A DNA stretch of 64,000 bases from Tamarix chinensis (Eukaryota; Streptophyta; Magnoliopsida; Caryophyllales; Tamaricaceae). The DNA is taken from assembly GCA_030549775.1 (NCBI GenBank), contig CM060171.1:875501-939500 (forward strand), given 5' to 3'. The position numbers were made by a program, and so were the translations under genes. Positions 59,140 through 64,000 of the stretch are shown piece by piece. Below the pieces are notes generated by a model. It had not been told where the DNA came from. It saw only the letters and a program-made list of their open reading frames with translations, and made no database searches. Numbering within the stretch: position 1 is the stretch's first letter; the number at the start of each line of letters is the position of its first letter.

Positions 59140-61815
59140 CGTGGCACCATGTAATGATTAGATCATGTTGTTAACTTGCAAGTTGGCCCTCGCGTTATTT
59201 GGAGCACCGAGTGCTACCAGCCTACCATGTTCAATGAATTATTTGGATTTATTTATCTAAAATAAATATTTATTTTTAATAAGTACGTATATTTATTTAG
59301 AATTAATTCTGTTTAGTTACCATGTCATATTTGTTTCTTAAGAAAAATTTAAAACTTATTATCTTTCACTTTATTATTATTATTATTATTAATATATAAA
59401 GAAGTTAGCTTGGAAGGCATTTATGCATCGTTATGACAAATTTGTATTTCTCCCACCTTCTGGAAAGAGAGAGAGGAAAAAAAAAGAAGAAGCTAATTAA
59501 TGATATTTTCTTAGGAAGGGCATGCGCTACTTGCGCTACAAGCCCTTGGAAGAAATTTGTCCAAAAAAGTCAAATTGTATAAAGGTCCGTCCAAGAAGTA
59601 CAACCGTATAAGAATTTGGATAAACTCGGAGACTCGACTCTATCTGCCCATGCCTTGCTAGGCTAAGTTAAAATTCGCTATCTCTTCTCTTCTCTTCTAT
59701 ATAGGCAATAAAAGTGTCTTGTCAATTGTATCAATGTAACCGCCCTCCCTCGTAAAATTTAGGAAAAGAGAACTCCTACTTACTTTGGTATTATTTATAC
59801 CACTCAAAAGTAGGCCAACTTTCATTACACTTTCAGTAAAATAATAAAATAAAAGCTACTAAAATTCATATTAGAAAATTGTGATATATTCCTTAACAAA
59901 AGTTAACATATATATTATGATTGTTGCTTTGTTAGCATTATAATTTATGTTATTATTACTATCATTCTCATTATTATTATTATTATTATTATTAAAAATT
60001 GCTTTGATCTAACTTAATAAATTCTGGAAATAAGTTGACATCTAAACTTAATACTTCTTACGAACGTAATTGTTGTTTATACGGGATCCACGAAAAGCCA
60101 CGCCAAAACTGACGGACAGCAAAGGCCCACAGATACGAACCTAAATGCGGGTAGAAACGTCGGCGCGAACGGGAAGTTGGCAGTGGAAAGTGATCAAGCG
60201 GCTAATTCGTGGTGCGGTGGTACCGCAGTAGTGCTTCCTGTCCTGCCTGCCATGGGTCGTGTTGAAGGTTTCGATGTTGAATCTAATGCCGTTTACGGTA
60301 AATATATTAGGTTTTTAAAATAAAATAATATAATTATAATAATATACGAATTTAATTCCTCCTGATGTTTAAAAATCGACTCGTTATCGGTTAATGTTAT
60401 ACATAACATACCTACCTACCGTCTCGTGAAACGCATGGTGCGGCTTCGAGGAGGTGCAGTAATTAGTATTATTATTAAATGTCTTTGCTTGTTGTGGGCC
60501 CCGAATCATTATGGCTCCTCTCCTCAAACAGCTATAGTTGACGCGCCACAATCGGGCAGATCCGCCTCAATCTAAGTCCAGACGAAATAATGAGGATAAG
60601 GATTCGCCAACCAACCCCGACCTGGCCCACAATTGTTATTATTATTTAATACTAGTAGTAGTATTGCTAGTTGATGGCGTCTCCTAAGTTCCCTAAACTC
60701 CATTCTTTGGACTCATCTCGACTCTTCCCTTCCGGCTTATTTGTCTCTTCTAGTACGAAATAAAAATAGAAATTTAGTCCTTCTTCAGTAAAGAATGTGT
60801 TAAAATAGGATTTTAACACTTTTTCAAGTTTTAAAATCCATAGTAAACTAATAAATTTTTGACGTATCTACATAGTATATAGAAAATATTATACATGCTC
60901 TATCCAAATTTTATATATAATAGTATTCAAACAATAAAATTAATTTTTTTAAAACATTTTCTATTTGAACAATAAATTTATAAGCGTGAATTTTATAAAA
61001 TTTATCATTATTTTTTCCAAAAAAAAAATAAATCATCGCTCATAAAATTTTCCATCTAAACCTAGTCCAATGAGAGATGTGGCGTCTCCTTCGTGAGTGA
61101 TATTGTCGGGCCAAGGCTTTCTTGGCCATGGCGATATTCTTGTTTAATGGCATTTAGACGAATTGGCCCGAAGTAAGTACTCGAGATAAGACTCGTGACG
61201 CAAGCAGGGGGGAAAAAAGAGAGAGAGAGAGAAAAACAAAACAGCGTGAAAAAAAAAAACAAGCGGCGGGTAGCTTGCTTGCCTGCCTCCTCGACTTTCA
61301 AATCGATAAATTAAAATAAAACTTACTTTAACGTCGTCGTCAATCTTATTCCTACAAACACGACACAAGTAAATTGTAAAAATAATAGAAAGTATATGTA
61401 TGGTAGTATTATGGATGCCCATACAAAAATTAAGCTTCTGCTCAATAACTTTTATTATTAGTATATCTTGAACTCGATGTTACAGTTATCTACAGTACTA
61501 TAATTATTATTTTTTCAAAAAAAATTACGTATCCTAAAAAATATTCTAAAAACGGATAATAGAAATAGAACTTAATAAATATCCCACTCCACTAAACCAA
61601 ACCTTTCTTCTTTTCTATTCGCCAACGCCATAAAGAAACTAAGAAAGTAGTCATTTTACTTTTTTCTTTTTCTAAACCGAGAAGCCATTAGACTGCCACG
61701 AAGAAAGTAGCTACTTATTTATTTTTCAGTTCTTTTTTTTTTTCTTTTTTGTGATAGAAAGGGCTTCAATTGCTAATACAAAGAGGTAGACATTTTTTGG
61801 GGGGCTTATCGATCG
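59140..61815. other. Intergenic DNA, no gene recognised
   Basis: AT-rich with small GC-richer islands (60080-60300, 60480-60720, 61060-61290). The island at 60252 has ATGGGTCGTGTTGAAGG leading to a GTAAAT, which could be a first exon, but nothing downstream supports it. A hairpin GGCCAAG-GCTTT-CTTGGCC lies at about 61112-61130. Confidence 0.45.
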
Positions 61816-61819
61816 ACAA

Positions 61820-61949
61820 GAAGGCCTTTCTTTCGTAAGGCCTAGACATTTGACGTGAAAGCTGGAACCTCGTGGTATCAACAGGAAGGCCTTTTTTTTT
61901 GGTAAGGCCTAGACATTTGACGTGAAAGTTGGAACCTCGTCGTATGAAC
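61820..61949. repeat. Tandem duplication, 65-bp unit, two copies
   Basis: GAAGGCCTTTC...TAAGGCCTAGACATTTGACG-type sequence is repeated with a 65-bp period and few changes. The minus-strand open frame here reads the two copies in different phases, so it is not a repeat protein. Confidence 0.85.
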
Positions 61950-62910
61950 AGACGGATAGCCTTGGCCTCAACTTTCACCTACTCGATGCCCACCAAATGC
62001 CCAAATGAAAAAATTATTTTAAGATCCATTTAAATAAAATTATTTAAAGTTAAATAATTTATTTAATATTTAGTCTATTTTTTTATCCAATATACATGTA
62101 CATATAAAAAATATTATCTATATATTTGTGCATAATTAGATGTACACATTAGTATAATTATATGTACATAATATTTTGTGCTTACAACTAATTACTTTAA
62201 GATCATTTTGATTTTTATCTTATTAGTTCCACTCAAATGGACTGCAAACTAATTTTTCCTATTCTACAACAACTAAAAACTCCTATCATTTTTCGGACAT
62301 TCGGTAAAAATAAAATCATATACTATATTTTATTCAATTTTATAAATATAATTTATTAAGAGCTACAATCGAGTAGCTACCATATCTCTACTCATTATTA
62401 AATATTTAATAATGAGATTTTGAGAAAGATAAATATTTAATGATAATTGCAAATATTTTATATTAAAATTATGAAACGACAATTATTTTAAATAAAAACA
62501 AATTTACCGATTGGACAATTATTTACAAGCAAGAAGCAGCATTAGGTTACATACTTGTAGGTTGTAGTAGTATAGACATATTATATCGGTGGTAGATATT
62601 AGTTGTAGCAGTAGTATAATTAATATAGTTATACTTATATTTTTTTATGTTTATAATAATTCTAATTATACAAATAATAAATTTATATGATCTAATATAA
62701 TTGATGCTAATATGATATTTTAATAAAGTGAGGAGAATATAGTCTTACTAGTTTTATTTTATTTATTGTTATATGGATTGTATATTTTTATTTACATAAA
62801 ATTTTAGTAATAAGATAGTTTATTGGTCTAATTTATGTGAGATAGAAAGTTAACTCTATAGGTCTAATTTAACTTTATCTTGGCTCAAGTTTAAAATTAT
62901 GTCTTGGTAT
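61950..62910. other. AT-rich DNA, no gene seen
   Basis: Very AT-rich sequence without open frames or element ends. Confidence 0.55.
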
Positions 62911-63067
62911 GTGTTAGATTTTACGACTACGTGGGGCCCACTTGGTAGCCATCTGATAGCACCCTAGGACCACAAGGGTTGCAAGGCCCATAAATCAACA
63001 TGAGTCATTTCACCATACTTTGTCCGCACTTACTAGCTTCTCGAGAAATTTTCATAAAATTTTTGAA

Positions 63068-63160
63068 ACTTCATAAGAGGGTTACCTTATCCTAAAATTA
63101 TTTTCCGACAAACACGCTTAAATGTATAATTCTTAGGAATGAATCACCAAAAGAATGGTA
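63068..63160 (-). ncRNA. 5S rRNA-like segment in Cassandra LTR (3' LTR)
   Basis: The plus strand reads ACTTCATAAGAGGGTTACC, ATCCTAAAATTA and AACACGCTTAA. These correspond to the antisense of plant 5S rRNA words CCTCCTGGGAAGT, ATGGGTGACC, AGTACTAGGAT and TTAAGCGTG. Decayed; not a functional 5S gene. Confidence 0.7.
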
Positions 63161-63357
63161 TACCATGTTGATATAAGTAACCATATTAATCCTTATAATA
63201 CTCCACTTAATTTGGCGATATTACGTTCACCTCCACTTAAGAACACAACGCCCTCATTGCTCCTCGACGACTAATTATCTCATTATAGTTTATCCCAAGA
63301 ATCACCCCACTAGGGAACTAACTGGATCATCCAAGTTCTGCTCGTGGTCGTGGCTTT

Positions 63358-63369
63358 GCTCTTATGCCA
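63358..63369 (-). other. Primer-binding site of Cassandra TRIM
   Basis: TGGCATAAGAGC on the minus strand, immediately inside the 5' LTR; complementary to the initiator-Met tRNA 3' end with two differences. Confidence 0.75.
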
Positions 63370-63568
63370 TTTTTAACACTTTGAGTCAATATGACCATGC
63401 AGGGGCCACTTGATAGCCACCTAATATCACCCCTGACCCAGAAGGGTTGCAAAGGCTATCCTAGAGCGCTTTCAGATTGATCTATTCGCCCTATAAATTA
63501 AAAACAAGTCCTTCCAATATACTTTGTCCTCACTCATATGAACTTCTTAAGAAATTTTCAGAATCGAA

Positions 63569-63660
63569 ACTTCCAAAGAGGGTCACCCATCCTAAAAATT
63601 ATCACACGACAATCAGGCTTAAATATAGAATTCTTAGGATGAAATCCCTAAAAGGGTGGT
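63569..63660 (-). ncRNA. 5S rRNA-like segment in Cassandra LTR (5' LTR)
   Basis: The plus strand reads ACTTCCAAAGAGGGTCACCC, ATCCTAAAAATTATC, AGGCTTAA and AATTCTTAGGATG. GGGTCACCCATCCTA preserves the antisense of the 5S end (TAGGATGGGTGACC) almost perfectly. Better kept than the other LTR copy. Confidence 0.8.
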
Positions 63661-63708
63661 AGATATATCAATCATTATAACACTCCACTCATATTTGGGA
63701 GCATTACA

Positions 63709-64000
63709 GGTTTGAAATAGGTCATTTCGGATTGGATAAATTCTAGTCGAATCATTATCGGCTTTCTTTTTAGGTATGGGTTAGATTCTTTTCTTATTTT
63801 GTGTCATTTTGGATATAAGTCACTGTAAAAAAAATAAAGAAAAATACAATGATTCTGAACCATCAACAACAATGGTATCCAAATGACATGGATAAGCTTG
63901 TTGTTTTGTGACATATTATCCATAACTGTTATAAAAACTATTGTCTATTTTACTGTAGTTTTATAACCGTTGTTGTTTGAAAACAAAAAAATGTTATCTT
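63709..64000. other. Flank of Cassandra, no gene seen
   Basis: AT-rich sequence without recognisable features. Confidence 0.5.

Larger units (their letters stand above)
62911..63708 (-). mobile_element. Cassandra-type TRIM retrotransposon with 5S-like LTRs
   Basis: Two diverged direct copies (62911-63225 and 63370-63708) flank a 144-bp interior. On the minus strand the first LTR starts TGTAATGCTCCCAAATATG (63708). Right after it the primer-binding site TGGCATAAGAGC (63369-63358) matches the initiator-Met tRNA site TGGTATCAGAGC at 10 of 12 positions. A purine tract AAGTGGAGGTGAA (63238-63226) precedes the second LTR. Each LTR contains sequence like 5S rRNA. Flanks GGTAT and GGTTT are an imperfect 5-bp target duplication. 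TRIM size, PBS, PPT and 5S homology together identify Cassandra, a non-coding retrotransposon known across land plants. It has no coding capacity. Confidence 0.85.

Noticed and set aside
63068..63660. Functional 5S rRNA genes
   Set aside because: Both segments are decayed and lie within LTRs of a TRIM element with PBS and PPT.

Overview
The window looks like nuclear DNA of a flowering plant: a retrotransposon-rich block (about 1-53 kb) next to a short gene-bearing segment (55-59 kb). The plant evidence is an intron-containing gene with plant-type GT-AG introns, Ty3/gypsy chromovirus and Ty1/copia remnants, a MULE transposase relic, a Cassandra-type TRIM with 5S-rRNA-like LTRs, and a degenerate array of the plant telomere word TTTAGGG. 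I cannot name the species.

Region 1-14.6 kb is a nest of very long LTR-like units. Unit A (1-4114, cut by the window edge) appears to sit inside B (4115-8178), B inside C (8179-11503), and C inside D (11504-14608, opposite strand). The region 14.6-20.9 kb holds AT-rich DNA, a decayed MULE/FAR1-like transposase (minus), inverted-repeat-rich DNA and a decayed copia RT/RNase H (minus). That copia relic is split by the complete LTR-like unit F (20916-24987, TSD ATTGC) and cut on its right by further LTR-like DNA (25138-29949). At 32.0-34.9 kb a terminal-inverted-repeat element carries a gene-like fragment and the TTTAGGG array. At 36.6-44.3 kb LTR H is split by unit I (37301-42308, TSD ATTAG). 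At 44.8-49.0 kb there are two minus-strand LTRs. At 49.37-53.17 kb a recognisable end of a chromovirus polyprotein (chromodomain region), a polypurine tract and a 3' LTR (L) identify the family: Ty3/gypsy chromovirus, Del/Tekay-like, with LTRs of 3.4-5 kb.

Two host genes are supported. One is a six-exon plus-strand gene (55326-57369) encoding a 404-residue plant protein of unknown function. The other is a minus-strand gene (58632-58835) for a 67-residue protein with one membrane segment. At 62.9-63.7 kb there is a minus-strand Cassandra TRIM.

The most interesting unexplained structure lies in the long LTRs. Most share an ordered set of modules: a pyrimidine tract, then a TATA-like box and a GC-rich hairpin, then about 130-145 bp later an AG|GT acceptor-like site, a 51-75 nt exon-like stretch and an AG|GTAA donor-like site, then stem-loop repeats and finally a terminal long stem. 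Most open frames in the 1-53 kb part are by-products of pyrimidine tracts, trinucleotide repeats and tandem arrays, not genes.
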